From Burkholderia cenocepacia (GTDB taxonomy: Bacteria > Pseudomonadota > Gammaproteobacteria > Burkholderiales > Burkholderiaceae): a stretch of DNA of 64,000 nucleotides. The translations under genes were made by a program, and so were the position numbers. Position 1 is the stretch's first letter. The number at the start of each line of letters is the position of its first letter. Positions 1 to 9,281 of this stretch are shown here, piece after piece. A model generated the notes under the pieces. The model ran no database searches, had not been told where the DNA came from, and was given only the letters and a program-made list of their open reading frames with translations. The stretch lies in the NCBI RefSeq assembly GCF_900446215.1, contig NZ_UAQZ01000012.1, positions 620,001-684,000 on the forward strand. Direction: 5' to 3'.

Positions 1-848
1 TGTATCCGATCACGCACGTCGTATCGAAGCAGCTCCTGCCGGTGTACGACAAGCCGATGATCTACTACCCGCTGTCGACGCTGATGATCGCGGGCATTCG
101 CGACGTGTTGATCATCTCGACGCCGCAGGACACGCCGCGCTTCGAGTTGATGCTCGGCGACGGCAGCCAGTGGGGGATGAACATCCAGTACGCGGTACAG
201 CCGTCGCCCGGCGGTCTCGCTCAGGCGTTCATCATCGGCAAGGAGTTTGTCGGCAACGATCCGTCGGCGCTGATCCTTGGCGACAACATCTTCTACGGAC
301 ACGACCTCGCGAAGCAGCTCGAGCGCGCGCATGCGCAGGAAACGGGCGCGACCGTGTTCGCGTATCACGTGCACGATCCGGAACGTTACGGCGTCGTCGA
401 ATTCGACAAGTCGTTCTGCGCGCTGTCGATCGAGGAGAAGCCCGCGAAGCCGCGTTCGAACTACGCGGTGACGGGCCTGTACTTCTACGACAATCGCGTA
501 TGCGACATCGCGGCCGACATCAAGCCGTCGCCGCGCGGCGAGCTGGAAATCACTGACGTCAACTCGTGCTATCTCGACAGCGGCGCCCTGAACGTCGAGA
601 TCATGGGGCGCGGCTATGCGTGGCTCGATACGGGCACGCACGATTCGCTGATCGAGGCAGCCAGCTTTATCGCGACGTTGCAGAAGCGGCAGGGTCTCGT
701 GGTTGCGTGTCCGGAAGAAATCGCTTATCGCCGCCACTGGATCGACGCGGAGCAAGTGCTGAAGTTGGCACAGCCGCTCGCGAAGAACGCATACGGTCAA
801 TACCTCAAAAATATTCTCACGGATCAAGTTGCATGGCCATCCAAGTAA
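1..848 (+). CDS. rmlA: Glucose-1-phosphate thymidylyltransferase RmlA (5'-truncated by window edge)
   Basis: RmlA makes dTDP-glucose from glucose-1-phosphate and dTTP, the first step of the dTDP-L-rhamnose pathway in the cytoplasm. The window opens inside the gene. The first complete codon is at base 3 and reads Y-P-I-T, so only about 15 N-terminal residues, including the Gly-rich nucleotide loop, are missing. The remaining 281 residues show the family signatures: [19 protein letters not shown], the LGDN segment near residue 95 of the visible part, and EEKP further on. The stop lies inside rmlC (16-bp overlap), so translation is probably coupled. In this genus rmlB usually precedes rmlA and presumably lies just upstream of the window. 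Confidence 0.96.
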   Translation, partial: YPITHVVSKQLLPVYDKPMIYYPLSTLMIAGIRDVLIISTPQDTPRFELMLGDGSQWGMNIQYAVQPSPGGLAQAFIIGKEFVGNDPSALILGDNIFYGHDLAKQLERAHAQETGATVFAYHVHDPERYGVVEFDKSFCALSIEEKPAKPRSNYAVTGLYFYDNRVCDIAADIKPSPRGELEITDVNSCYLDSGALNVEIMGRGYAWLDTGTHDSLIEAASFIATLQKRQGLVVACPEEIAYRRHWIDAEQVLKLAQPLAKNAYGQYLKNILTDQVAWPSK

Positions 849-1384
849 CGGTGACAGCCCTGCCCGAAGTCAAGATCATCGAACCGAGGGTGTTCGGCGA
901 CGCGCGCGGGTTCTTCTACGAAAGCTTCAACGGGAAGGAGTTCGCCGAGCGGGTCGAACCCGGTGTCGAATTCGTACAGGACAACCATTCGCGCTCGTCG
1001 AAGGGCGTGCTGCGTGGCCTGCACTATCAGATCCAGCACGCGCAGGGCAAGCTTGTTCGCGTGGTCGAGGGTGAGGTCTTCGATGTCGCCGTCGACATTC
1101 GCAAGAATTCGCCGAACTTCGGCAAGTGGGTGGGGGTTGTCCTGTCGGACGACAACCATCGGCAGTTGTGGGTGCCGCCTGGTTTTGCACACGGTTTCGT
1201 CGTGCTGTCGGACGCCGCGCAGTTCCTTTACAAGACGACTGATTACTGGTTTCCGGAGCATGAGCGCAGCATCGTCTGGAACGACCCGGAGATCGGGATC
1301 GAATGGCCGATCGATTTCGAGCCGTTGTTGGCAGTCAAGGATGCGGCCGGCAAGCAACTGAGCGAGGCCGACGTCTATGCGTGA
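833..1384 (+). CDS. rmlC: dTDP-4-dehydrorhamnose 3,5-epimerase RmlC
   Basis: Cytoplasmic cupin-fold epimerase acting on dTDP-4-keto-6-deoxyglucose, third step of dTDP-L-rhamnose synthesis. The 183 residues match normal family length. The catalytic His lies in RGLHYQ (His64) and the catalytic Tyr in FLYKTTDYW (about Tyr133). The PPGFAHGF segment is also typical. I chose ATG 833 because the product then begins [18 protein letters not shown], as expected for RmlC. A longer reading frame extends upstream to 566, but it only runs over rmlA. The gene overlaps the end of rmlA and abuts rmlD. Confidence 0.96.
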   Translation: MAIQVTVTALPEVKIIEPRVFGDARGFFYESFNGKEFAERVEPGVEFVQDNHSRSSKGVLRGLHYQIQHAQGKLVRVVEGEVFDVAVDIRKNSPNFGKWVGVVLSDDNHRQLWVPPGFAHGFVVLSDAAQFLYKTTDYWFPEHERSIVWNDPEIGIEWPIDFEPLLAVKDAAGKQLSEADVYA

Positions 1385-1391
1385 GGCAACG

Positions 1392-2300
1392 ATGAGCTGG
1401 AAACCGACGATTCTCGTAACTGGCGCAAATGGTCAGGTGGGGTGGGAACTGGTGCGTGCGCTGCAACCCCTGGGCAAGGTGGTGGCCGCGACACGCAGCG
1501 ACGTCGACTTCGCGGATGCGGCCGCCGTAGGGCGCTTTGTCGAGACAGTCGCACCGGATATCGTGATCAACGCGGCGGCGTACACGGCAGTCGATCGTGC
1601 AGAGAACGAACCCGATGCAGCGTTTGCCGTAAACCGCGACGCAGTGCGTGCGATGGCACGCGTTGCCGCAGCGCGCGGCTCGTTGCTGGTCCATTTTTCG
1701 ACCGATTATGTATTCGACGGCAGCAAGCAGGCACCTTATTCGGAAAGCGACGACATCGGTCCATTGAACGTATACGGAGCAAGTAAGCTGGCCGGCGAAC
1801 AGGCCGTGGCCGATATTGGAGGTGACTGGCTCGTGTTCCGGACGTCGTGGGTCTACGCATCCCGTGGGCAAAACTTCCTGCGCACGATGCTACGGCTCGG
1901 CACCAGCCGTGAGGCGTTGTCCGTCGTCAACGATCAATATGGTGCGCCGACAAGTGCGCGGACGATCGCGGATCTGACGGTGCACGCGATCGCGAAGTCC
2001 CTCGCGGAACGGCGTGCCGGTACTTTTGAGAGTGGCGTCTACCATATGACGGCGCGCGGTACGACGACATGGCACGAGTTTGCCGAAGCTATCTTCACCG
2101 GCGCGAGACGTGTGTCCCCGCAGTGCGATCTCGCGATCCGGGAGGTAACCCCTATCCCCGCTGCAGAGTATCCGACCAAGACGCCACGTCCAACGTATTC
2201 GGTGCTGGATAATATGCGTTTTGATGAACGTTTCGGACTGTATCGCCCGCAATGGGTGGACGCGCTGGCGCTCGTTCTCGATGAGTATTACGGCACCTGA
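1392..2300 (+). CDS. rmlD: dTDP-4-dehydrorhamnose reductase RmlD
   Basis: NADPH-dependent short-chain dehydrogenase that reduces dTDP-4-keto-L-rhamnose to dTDP-L-rhamnose, the donor for rhamnosyltransferases of this cluster. The product has 302 residues. The nucleotide loop GANGQVG is at residues 11-17, the STDYVFDG segment at 103-110, and the YxxxK catalytic pair at Tyr128/Lys132. ATG 1392 is preferred over ATG 1377 because GAGGCAAC precedes it at ribosome-binding distance and it gives the usual family N-terminus. It follows rmlC by 7 bp, so rmlA, rmlC and rmlD form one transcript. Confidence 0.95.
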   Translation: MSWKPTILVTGANGQVGWELVRALQPLGKVVAATRSDVDFADAAAVGRFVETVAPDIVINAAAYTAVDRAENEPDAAFAVNRDAVRAMARVAAARGSLLVHFSTDYVFDGSKQAPYSESDDIGPLNVYGASKLAGEQAVADIGGDWLVFRTSWVYASRGQNFLRTMLRLGTSREALSVVNDQYGAPTSARTIADLTVHAIAKSLAERRAGTFESGVYHMTARGTTTWHEFAEAIFTGARRVSPQCDLAIREVTPIPAAEYPTKTPRPTYSVLDNMRFDERFGLYRPQWVDALALVLDEYYGT

Positions 2301-2367
2301 CGTTGTTCGGGATGATGGCGCAAGGTGCGGCGCGTCGCTTGGGTATCTTGTTTAGTTAGAGTTTGTC

Positions 2368-3174
2368 ATGCGGGATAACATTCAAAGTTCCTTTCCCCTC
2401 TGGCGGCATCGCCGCCTGATCTATCAAATGACGCGTCGCGAGGTCGTCGGTCGGTATCGCGGGTCGGTGCTCGGGCTGCTGTGGTCCTTCTTCAACCCGT
2501 TGCTCCTGCTGGCCGTATATACGTTCGTGTTTAGTGTTATCTTCAAGGCACGATGGAATACCGGATCCGACTCGAAGACCGAATTCGCCGTCGTGCTGTT
2601 CGTGGGAATGATCGTCTTTCAAGTCTTTTCCGAAACGATCAATCGTGCTCCGTCATTGATCATCAGTAACGCAAACTATGTGAAAAAGGTGGTGTTTCCG
2701 CTGGAGGTTCTTCCGGCGGTGGCTCTGCTCGTAGCGCTCTTCCATGCAGCGATCAGCTTTTGCGTGTTGTTGCTCGCGATGGTGGTGCTGGGATTCAGCG
2801 TGCCGGCAACCGTGTTCTATTTCCCGTTGGTGGTATTGCCGTTCCTGCTGTTCACGCTCGGCTTGAGCTGGTTTCTCGCTTCGCTCGGTGTGTATATTCA
2901 GGACATCGGTCAGTCGATTGGCTTGGTGACGACGGTATTGATGTTCCTGACCCCGGTGTTCTACCCGGTCAGTTCGCTGCCAGCCCACTATCAGCATATC
3001 GTTTCGTTGAATCCCGTCGCGTTCGTCATCGAGCAAAGCCGCAATGTCGTGATCTGGGGCACTGCGCCGAACTGGCTCGGCGTGTTGAAGATGCTTTTGG
3101 TGAGCGCCATAGTCGCGGCTCTGGGGTACCAGTGGTTCAACCGTACCAGGAAGGGATTTGCCGATGTCCTCTAA
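2368..3174 (+). CDS. wzm: O-antigen ABC exporter, permease subunit Wzm
   Basis: ABC-2 family integral membrane protein of 268 residues that forms the channel through which finished undecaprenyl-PP-linked O-polysaccharide crosses the inner membrane. The N-terminus is cytosolic and basic (IYQMTRREVVGRYRGS, the usual amphipathic helix of this family). About six hydrophobic segments follow, beginning at residue 40. The stop overlaps the start of wzt by 11 bp, the normal arrangement for the two halves of this transporter. The 67-bp gap from rmlD has no clear terminator. Confidence 0.93.
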   Translation: MRDNIQSSFPLWRHRRLIYQMTRREVVGRYRGSVLGLLWSFFNPLLLLAVYTFVFSVIFKARWNTGSDSKTEFAVVLFVGMIVFQVFSETINRAPSLIISNANYVKKVVFPLEVLPAVALLVALFHAAISFCVLLLAMVVLGFSVPATVFYFPLVVLPFLLFTLGLSWFLASLGVYIQDIGQSIGLVTTVLMFLTPVFYPVSSLPAHYQHIVSLNPVAFVIEQSRNVVIWGTAPNWLGVLKMLLVSAIVAALGYQWFNRTRKGFADVL

Positions 3175-4477
3175 TCTTGCGGTTAGTGTAGAGAACTTGA
3201 GTAAGGTATTTCACATCTACGATAGCCCGCGGGCTCGGCTGATGCAGATGCTACTTGGCTCCCGAAAGCAGTTTTATCGGGAATTCTGGGCGTTGCGCGA
3301 TATTTCCTTCGATATCGTACCGGGCGAAACCGTCGGTATCGTAGGTCACAACGGGTCGGGAAAATCCACGCTCCTCCAGGTGATTTCAGGCACGTTGACA
3401 CCGAGTGCCGGACGCGTCGCGACGAGCGGCAAGGTCGCAGCGTTGTTGGAGCTTGGTTCCGGGTTCAATCCAGAATTCACCGGCCGGGAGAACGTGATGC
3501 TGTACGGTCAGATCCTCGGAATGAGCCGAGAGGAGATCGAAGAGAAGTATCCGGCGATCGTCGAATTTTCGGAGATCGAGAGCTTCATCGATCAGCCGCT
3601 GAAGACGTATTCATCCGGGATGTATGTACGGCTGGCGTTCTCCGTTGCGATTCACGTCAATCCGGACATTCTGATCGTCGACGAGGCGTTGTCCGTCGGC
3701 GACGCGATGTTCCAGGCGAAATGCATGGCCGTCATGAAGAAACTGATGGACCGGGGTACGACGCTACTGTTCGTCAGTCATGATCCAGGTGCGGTGAAGG
3801 CGCTTTGCGACCGAGCCATTCTTCTCGATCACGGCAACATGCTGGCGAGCGGCTCGACGGATGACGTTATTGAGGCCTACTACTCGTCTTACGTGCGCAA
3901 GAGGCAACGTGTCGTTTCCGATGAAGCACAAGCCGTGACGCAACCGCTCGAACTGGACGCTGATATCAGTACTGGTGCAGAGGAATTCCAGAAGCGTGCC
4001 GGATTTCAGCGAATCCGGAATGGCCGCGCGACGTTCGTCAACGTGCAACTGATCGACGAACTGGATCGGGTGACGCGACAGGTAACTTACGGCGACACAG
4101 TGACGCTGCGGATGGTCGTGAACGTGGAAGAGGATCTGTCGACGCTCGCGTTCGGTTACCACCTTCGGGACAAGAACGGCTTCGATATCGCCTATTCGGA
4201 TACGGGGCTCGAACATGCTCATCTTTATGACGTCCGTGCGGGGGAGGTGCATGTGGTCGACTGGACGTTCCAGATTCCATTGCGCGCGGGCGAATACAGC
4301 ATCAGTGCGGTGGCGGCGGTTCCTATCGATCTAAGCATCGGTCAGGTCGACACATGTGATCACGTTCCGATCGCCGTGCAATTCAATGTGTCGCGTGGCA
4401 CGCATTTGCCACTGTATGGCGCCGTCCACCTCGAGAACAAGGTGCATGCGCGCTTGCTGTCGAAGGCCGCAGCGTGA
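3164..4477 (+). CDS. wzt: O-antigen ABC exporter, ATP-binding subunit Wzt with C-terminal carbohydrate-binding domain
   Basis: ATPase that powers O-polysaccharide export with Wzm. The product has 437 residues. Walker A is GHNGSGKST (61-69), the signature is YSSGMY (about 147-152), Walker B is ILIVDEALSVGD (about 168-179) and the H-loop is FVSHDPG (about 203). Residues about 285-437 form an extra beta-rich Wzt_C-type domain. In characterised systems that domain recognises the capped non-reducing end of the glycan, which implies that this O-antigen carries a terminal modification. ATG 3164 is chosen over TTG 3158 because AAGGGA sits 7 bp upstream. Confidence 0.95.
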   Translation: MSSNLAVSVENLSKVFHIYDSPRARLMQMLLGSRKQFYREFWALRDISFDIVPGETVGIVGHNGSGKSTLLQVISGTLTPSAGRVATSGKVAALLELGSGFNPEFTGRENVMLYGQILGMSREEIEEKYPAIVEFSEIESFIDQPLKTYSSGMYVRLAFSVAIHVNPDILIVDEALSVGDAMFQAKCMAVMKKLMDRGTTLLFVSHDPGAVKALCDRAILLDHGNMLASGSTDDVIEAYYSSYVRKRQRVVSDEAQAVTQPLELDADISTGAEEFQKRAGFQRIRNGRATFVNVQLIDELDRVTRQVTYGDTVTLRMVVNVEEDLSTLAFGYHLRDKNGFDIAYSDTGLEHAHLYDVRAGEVHVVDWTFQIPLRAGEYSISAVAAVPIDLSIGQVDTCDHVPIAVQFNVSRGTHLPLYGAVHLENKVHARLLSKAAA

Positions 4478-4538
4478 TCGAGATGATGATGAGTTTAGCG
4501 TCGACGGGCAAACCTGACGGGATGGAGTGGAGAGCAGG

Positions 4539-5681
4539 ATGAATCAGAAGCCGGACGTATTCGACAAGCCGATCTATGTGACCAAGCCAATGTTGCCGCC
4601 GCTCGACGAATATTCGGCGCAGTTGGCGGACATATGGGGTAGCGCGTGGTTGACGAATGGTGGGCAGAAGCATGCGGCGCTCGAGGCCGCGCTGGCGGAT
4701 AGGCTCGGCGCACCGCATTTTTCGCTCTTCAATAACGGGACGAGCGCTTTGCTGGTCGCATGCCAGGCGTTGCGGCTTGCGGGCGAGGTTATCACGACAC
4801 CGTTTACGTTTCCGGCGACACCCCATGTGCTTCATTGGAACAACGTGACGCCGGTGTTCTGCGATATCGACGAGGAAACGCTCACGCTCGATCCGGTGGC
4901 CGCTGAGGCATTGATTACCTCGCGTACCACCGGCGTGCTCGGCGTGCATGTGTACGGCATGCCGTGCGACGTGGCCGCATTCGATCGCATCCGCGAGAAC
5001 TACGGGATCAAGGTCCTCTACGATGCGGCTCATGCATTCGGCACGGAAATCGATGGAGTGCCGATCTCGCGTTTCGGTGACGCGACAATGTTCAGCTTTC
5101 ACGCGACGAAGTTGTTTAATTCGGCGGAAGGCGGCGGTTTGGCACTGGCGGACGTTGCACTGAAGAAGCGCGTCGATTTGCTGAAGAATTTTGGAATTTT
5201 GAACGAAACCGACGTGATCATGCCTGGAATCAACGGCAAGATGAACGAGATTCAGGCAGCGCTCGGACTTGTCAACTTGTCTCACTACAACGCGGAACAC
5301 GACGCGCGCCAGCGCGTTGCCCAAGTCTATCTCGATCGGCTCGAGGAGATTCCTGGAGTCCGCTGCTTCCGGTTGCCGGTCGGCGTGAGCCACAGCATGC
5401 AGTACTTCATCATTCGTGTGAATGCACAAATATGTGGTGTGACACGCGACCACCTCTACGAACGACTGAAGCAGTTCAACGTATTCGCGCGTCGCTATTT
5501 TTATCCGCTTTGCAGTGAGCACAATTGCTATCGAGCGTTGCCTAGCGCCGATCCAGGGCGGCTCCCGGTCGCAACGCGCGTATCTCGCGACGTTCTTGCA
5601 TTGCCCTTGTTCGGGGAGCTGGGCGAAGCAGGCGCACATCGTATCGTTGATATTGTTAAATATATTTGTAATGGCAAGTAA
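4539..5681 (+). CDS. vioA: PLP-dependent sugar aminotransferase, DegT/DnrJ/EryC1/StrS family (VioA-like)
   Basis: Sugar aminotransferase of 380 residues. Family members transaminate a nucleotide-linked 4-keto-6-deoxy sugar with glutamate as donor. VioA of Escherichia coli O7 makes dTDP-4-amino-4,6-dideoxyglucose from the RmlB product, so the substrate is probably available here. The PLP lysine is Lys191 in FSFHATKLFN, preceded by the DAAHAFG segment. The N-terminal PPLDEY...WLTNGG and LFNNGTSALL segments are also VioA-like. ATG 4539 was chosen because two GGAG motifs lie just upstream; GTG 4527 is the alternative. The specific substrate is inferred from resemblance, not shown. Confidence 0.85.
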   Translation: MNQKPDVFDKPIYVTKPMLPPLDEYSAQLADIWGSAWLTNGGQKHAALEAALADRLGAPHFSLFNNGTSALLVACQALRLAGEVITTPFTFPATPHVLHWNNVTPVFCDIDEETLTLDPVAAEALITSRTTGVLGVHVYGMPCDVAAFDRIRENYGIKVLYDAAHAFGTEIDGVPISRFGDATMFSFHATKLFNSAEGGGLALADVALKKRVDLLKNFGILNETDVIMPGINGKMNEIQAALGLVNLSHYNAEHDARQRVAQVYLDRLEEIPGVRCFRLPVGVSHSMQYFIIRVNAQICGVTRDHLYERLKQFNVFARRYFYPLCSEHNCYRALPSADPGRLPVATRVSRDVLALPLFGELGEAGAHRIVDIVKYICNGK

Positions 5682-6975
5682 CCAATCGGGGAACGGCGGA
5701 CGACCACGTGTGAGCATTATCGTGACGTCCTATAACTATGCGCGGTTCATTGGTGAGACCATCCGGTCCGTCATCGACCAAACCCTCGACTCGTGGGAAC
5801 TGATCATCGTCGACGACTGTTCGACAGACGATTCGTGGAACGTCATTCAGGCGTTTCAGGACCGACGTATTCATGCAGTCCGCTTCGACAAGAACCGCGG
5901 TGCATGTGCCGCATACAACACGGCGCTCAGCCTTGCGAGAGGGGAGTTCATTGCAAGCCTGGATTCCGACGACGTATTCAACGAGGACAAACTTGCCGTC
6001 CAGGTGGCATTCCTGGACCAACATCCGGAAGTCGATATCTGCGGTACGTACCTCGAAGAAATCGACGATGCGGGCAATCCGGTGCCGAGCGAAAGCCACA
6101 TGTACGCGCCGTGGTTCAATAAGGAACTGGATCTCAATTCGCCTGATTGCTGGATCTGGGAGAACCATCTTTGCCATTCCGGCGTGCTGATGAGAAAGTC
6201 TGTGCACGACCGCGTCGGCTCGTTTCGCGAAGAACTGACGTATTCGCCTGATTGGAATTTCTGGTTACGCGCCTTGACGGCCGGGGCGACTTTTCATGTG
6301 ATTCCGCAGGAGCTTGTCCGGTACAGGTCCCACGGAAGCAACATTACACACCGGAATTTCGATGCCTTAATGTGGGAGTACGCGGATACCTCCGCGCGAA
6401 CGCTGCATCCTTATCTGATGCGTGTGGGTCGCCCCGATCTGATCGCGAAAAACGTTCAGATCTTCGTCAAGCGATTCTTCGAGGTCGATGGCGACTGGCG
6501 CCGATATCTTGAATTGATGGATCTGCTCGATTGGCGTAATGCTCACAGTGATCGATTCGCGATTCCGTCGCATCTGTTCGACGATCCCGAGTTGACGGCA
6601 CTTGTCGCGAGGCTTGCGCGCGGGTGGTCTCCGCAAATGGTTGCCGGTACGTTACCGCTGTCGTCTGAATTCGCGGCAGAGAGCGCCGATCGCGAACGGA
6701 CGATAGCCCTATCCACTGTGGATGCATCGACGTTTTTGCTGCTTGTACGTAACGAGCGGGATCAGGCACGTCGCGACCTCGAGAATGCCGAAGCAGCGGT
6801 CCGTTCCGGTGCCGAGCGAGAGGCGCGGCTTGAATCGGAACAGGTTGCACTCAAGGCCGAACATGCGAGGTTGCAGGCGGAGATTGCGTCGCTTCGGACT
6901 GAGCTCGAACGTATCGGGGGGACGGTTTGGGGCAAGGCAGACAGGTTGTATCGGCGTCTCGGCGGGCGGATTTGA
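5671..6975 (+). CDS. Family 2 glycosyltransferase with C-terminal coiled coil
   Basis: A GT-A fold transferase (about residues 10-240) opens with VSIIVTSYNYARF and carries VDDCSTDDSW and the metal-binding SLDSDD motif near residue 96. It probably adds one sugar of the O-repeat on the cytoplasmic face of the membrane. The tail, about residues 350-425, is rich in E, A, L and R in heptad spacing and should form a coiled coil. It ends in a basic segment (RLYRRLGGR) that could bind membrane. ATG 5671 lies inside the end of the aminotransferase gene (11-bp overlap), which argues against the much longer upstream frame. Sugar specificity cannot be read from sequence. Confidence 0.85.
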   Translation: MASNQSGNGGRPRVSIIVTSYNYARFIGETIRSVIDQTLDSWELIIVDDCSTDDSWNVIQAFQDRRIHAVRFDKNRGACAAYNTALSLARGEFIASLDSDDVFNEDKLAVQVAFLDQHPEVDICGTYLEEIDDAGNPVPSESHMYAPWFNKELDLNSPDCWIWENHLCHSGVLMRKSVHDRVGSFREELTYSPDWNFWLRALTAGATFHVIPQELVRYRSHGSNITHRNFDALMWEYADTSARTLHPYLMRVGRPDLIAKNVQIFVKRFFEVDGDWRRYLELMDLLDWRNAHSDRFAIPSHLFDDPELTALVARLARGWSPQMVAGTLPLSSEFAAESADRERTIALSTVDASTFLLLVRNERDQARRDLENAEAAVRSGAEREARLESEQVALKAEHARLQAEIASLRTELERIGGTVWGKADRLYRRLGGRI

Positions 6976-7257
6976 CTGGATTCGGGAAATCAAGGTACTG
7001 AACTATGCCGCGATACCAAAAATTTTTGTTCTTTGCGCAACGGGTCTATCATCGCCTGCCGCTGCAGCAGCAGATGAAGTGGCGTATTCGCAGGGTGATC
7101 CTGCCAGTTTTACTGTCGCTGCGACAGGAGAACCCATCGATCGGCCGAGCGCTGAAAGCGGCGTTCGTTCAGCCGCCGATGCTTCGCGACGGGGTGCGGG
7201 AATTGCGCTTGCAGAATCTGTTACTCGACCTAGCCCGCCGTGGCGTGAAGAACGTAA

Positions 7258-7269
7258 GAGACGGTTTCA
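7258..7269 (+). repeat. Left terminal inverted repeat of the IS
   Basis: GAGACGGTTTCA, matching the complement of 8160-8171 over 12 of 12 bases. The TAA target copy lies immediately outside at 7255-7257. Confidence 0.92.
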
Positions 7270-8084
7270 TAAAGACTGGTCGGCCCGCCGAAGGGTATTC
7301 CAGCAGATCAGGCAGCAACCGAGTTTGAGGAACGCGCCGTGAATGTCTGCACGGCGCTCGAAACGAATGCGGAGACGACGGAAGTGATGCAGCCAGGCAT
7401 GCGTGCGTTCAACGACCCAGCGATATTTTCCAAGGCCGCTGCCATGTTCGGTGCGGCGCTTGGCGATAACCGGCTCGATACCGCGATCGCGCAACGCGCG
7501 TCGATGCCGCTCAGAGTCGTAACCGCGATCGGCGTAGACCACGCGCGGTCTCTGCAGTGGGTGGCCGCGCAACCCACGAATTGGCGGAATCGCATCGATC
7601 AGCGGCAGCAGCTGCGTGACATCGTGAACGTTCGCGCCGGTCAGGATCGCCGCGAGCGGCGTGCCATTGGCGTCGGTGACGATGTGGTGCTTAGAACCTG
7701 GTCGCGCGCGATCGGTGGGGTTTGGCCCAGTTTTTGGCCCGCCCCAACGGCGCGAATCGATGAGGAATCGACTGCGGCTCGCGAGAAATCGATTTGGTCT
7801 GCTGCTCGCAGCTTCGCAAGCAGCAATTCGTGCAGGCGATCCCATACGCCCGCAGCCTGCCAATCGCGTAGCCGTCGCCAGCAAGTCACGCCCGAGCCGC
7901 AGCCCATCTCGGCGGGCAGGTCGCGCCAGCGCAGTCCGGTCTTGAGAACGAACAGGATGCCGGTCAGCGCGGCGCGATTCGAAACAGGCAGGCGGCCTGG
8001 GTTTTTCTCGCGCCGCGGCTTGGGTGGCGGCAATAACGGCTCGATCAATGTCCACAGTTCGTCGTCAATGATCGGCTTGGCCAT
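7267..8084 (-). CDS. IS5-family transposase expressed by -1 frameshift
   Basis: DDE transposase in two overlapping frames. The first starts at ATG 8084 (MAKPIIDDELW, with GAGGAG just upstream) and continues past AVDSSSIRA, the first catalytic Asp, before stopping near 7641. The second frame carries VYADRGYDS (second Asp) and RWVVERTHAWL (catalytic Glu) and ends at 7267, nine bases inside the IS end. The frames join by a -1 shift around the A5 run read from minus-strand positions 7735-7731 (CCAAAAAC context). Neither frame alone holds the full triad, so a fused product is needed for activity. About 270 residues is normal for this group. Confidence 0.88.
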
Positions 8085-8159
8085 CTCCTCGGTCTCAGTT
8101 GTTCCGATGCCTGAGGTTAACAGCTCGCCGCGCAAGTTAACAGCCCCACCGGGCCTTTT

Positions 8160-8171
8160 TGAAACCGTCTC
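8160..8171 (-). repeat. Right terminal inverted repeat of the IS
   Basis: Complement of the left repeat, 12 of 12 bases, followed at once by the second TAA target copy (8172-8174). This end also supplies the TTG at 8159 that opens the frame of the downstream wbxE fragment. Confidence 0.92.
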
Positions 8172-9281
8172 TAAGTCATATCATTGCCGTCCCGTTTATG
8201 GGAACCGGTGGTGCGGAGAACGTGGCGCTGAACTTCGCCCGAGCTGTGCGTGAATTGTACCCACAACAGCAGGTATTGCTCGTGGTAGCCGACCGGTCGC
8301 ACGTGGACGAACGTGTCGTTCAGATCAACGGCGTACATGTGGTGGTGCTTGGCGATTTCACGAACAGCGATTCGTATGAGTTGAAACAGGTTCTTTTGTG
8401 TGACCTGATTGTGGCGATCAAGCCTGCGGTGTTTCACAATATCAATAGCGAGGTCGGCTGGAGCGTCATCATCGAGTCGGGCGAGCACCTCAAGCGGATT
8501 GCCAAGCTTTTTGCATGCATCTTCGCATTCCAGTTTGCCGAGGATGGAAAAAGCAAGACCGGTTACGCCGCATATTTCTTGCAGCCTGGTCTGCCGGCCT
8601 TGACGGCTCTGCTCTCCGACAATCAGCGATTTGTGACGGACGCCCGCGTCGTCTATCAACTCGGCGATCAAGGAGCGAAGTTGCATGCGATCTACAACCC
8701 GAGCCGTGCATTGGGGGAGAATTGGCGTGATGTGGCGCTCGATCGTATCGCCCGCCGCAGTGCCGCGTTGTCGGGAAAACGGCCCGCGTTCCTTTGGGCC
8801 GGTCGACTCGACAAGGAGAAGCGTATCGATCTGCTGGTGGCGCTTGCCAAGGTGTGCCCGCAGTTCGATTTTTACGTGTATGGACAATCGGTCGTCGATT
8901 CGGGCGAACTGTTGCCGAAGCTGTCCAATCTGCATCTGGAAGGTCCGTTCTCATCCCCGGCTGAGCTTGTCGTGGACCGGTTGTATACCGGCTTTATCTT
9001 CACGTCTAAGTGGGAGGGAATGCCGAACATTCTTCTCGAGATCGGTGCGCTTGGCGTGCCGATCGTGGCACCCGCGGTCGGTGGCGTAGGAGAACTGATC
9101 ACCAGTGCCACGGGATACCTATTGTCCGAGAGCCCGACTGCAAACGACTATCGGGTCGCGATGGAGGCGATGATCGCGGATCCGGACACGACGGACGCGC
9201 GTGCGCGCGCGCTCGTCGATTTGATCGGTACGCGCCATACGTGGCCTCGGTTCGTGGAGTGTGTTAGGGAGTTGGAAGGTT

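Larger units (their letters stand above)
7258..8171 (-). mobile_element. IS402-like insertion sequence (IS5 family), complete, 914 bp
   Basis: The boundaries are set by a 12-bp perfect terminal inverted repeat (GAGACGGTTTCA at 7258-7269 and its complement at 8160-8171) and by a TAA target duplication at 7255-7257 and 8172-8174. Inside is one two-frame DDE transposase on the minus strand. The 914-bp length, the split transposase frame and the Burkholderia host all fit IS402 as I remember it; a nucleotide comparison would settle the name. The intact ends and exact duplication suggest a simple insertion with no later rearrangement. Confidence 0.92.
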
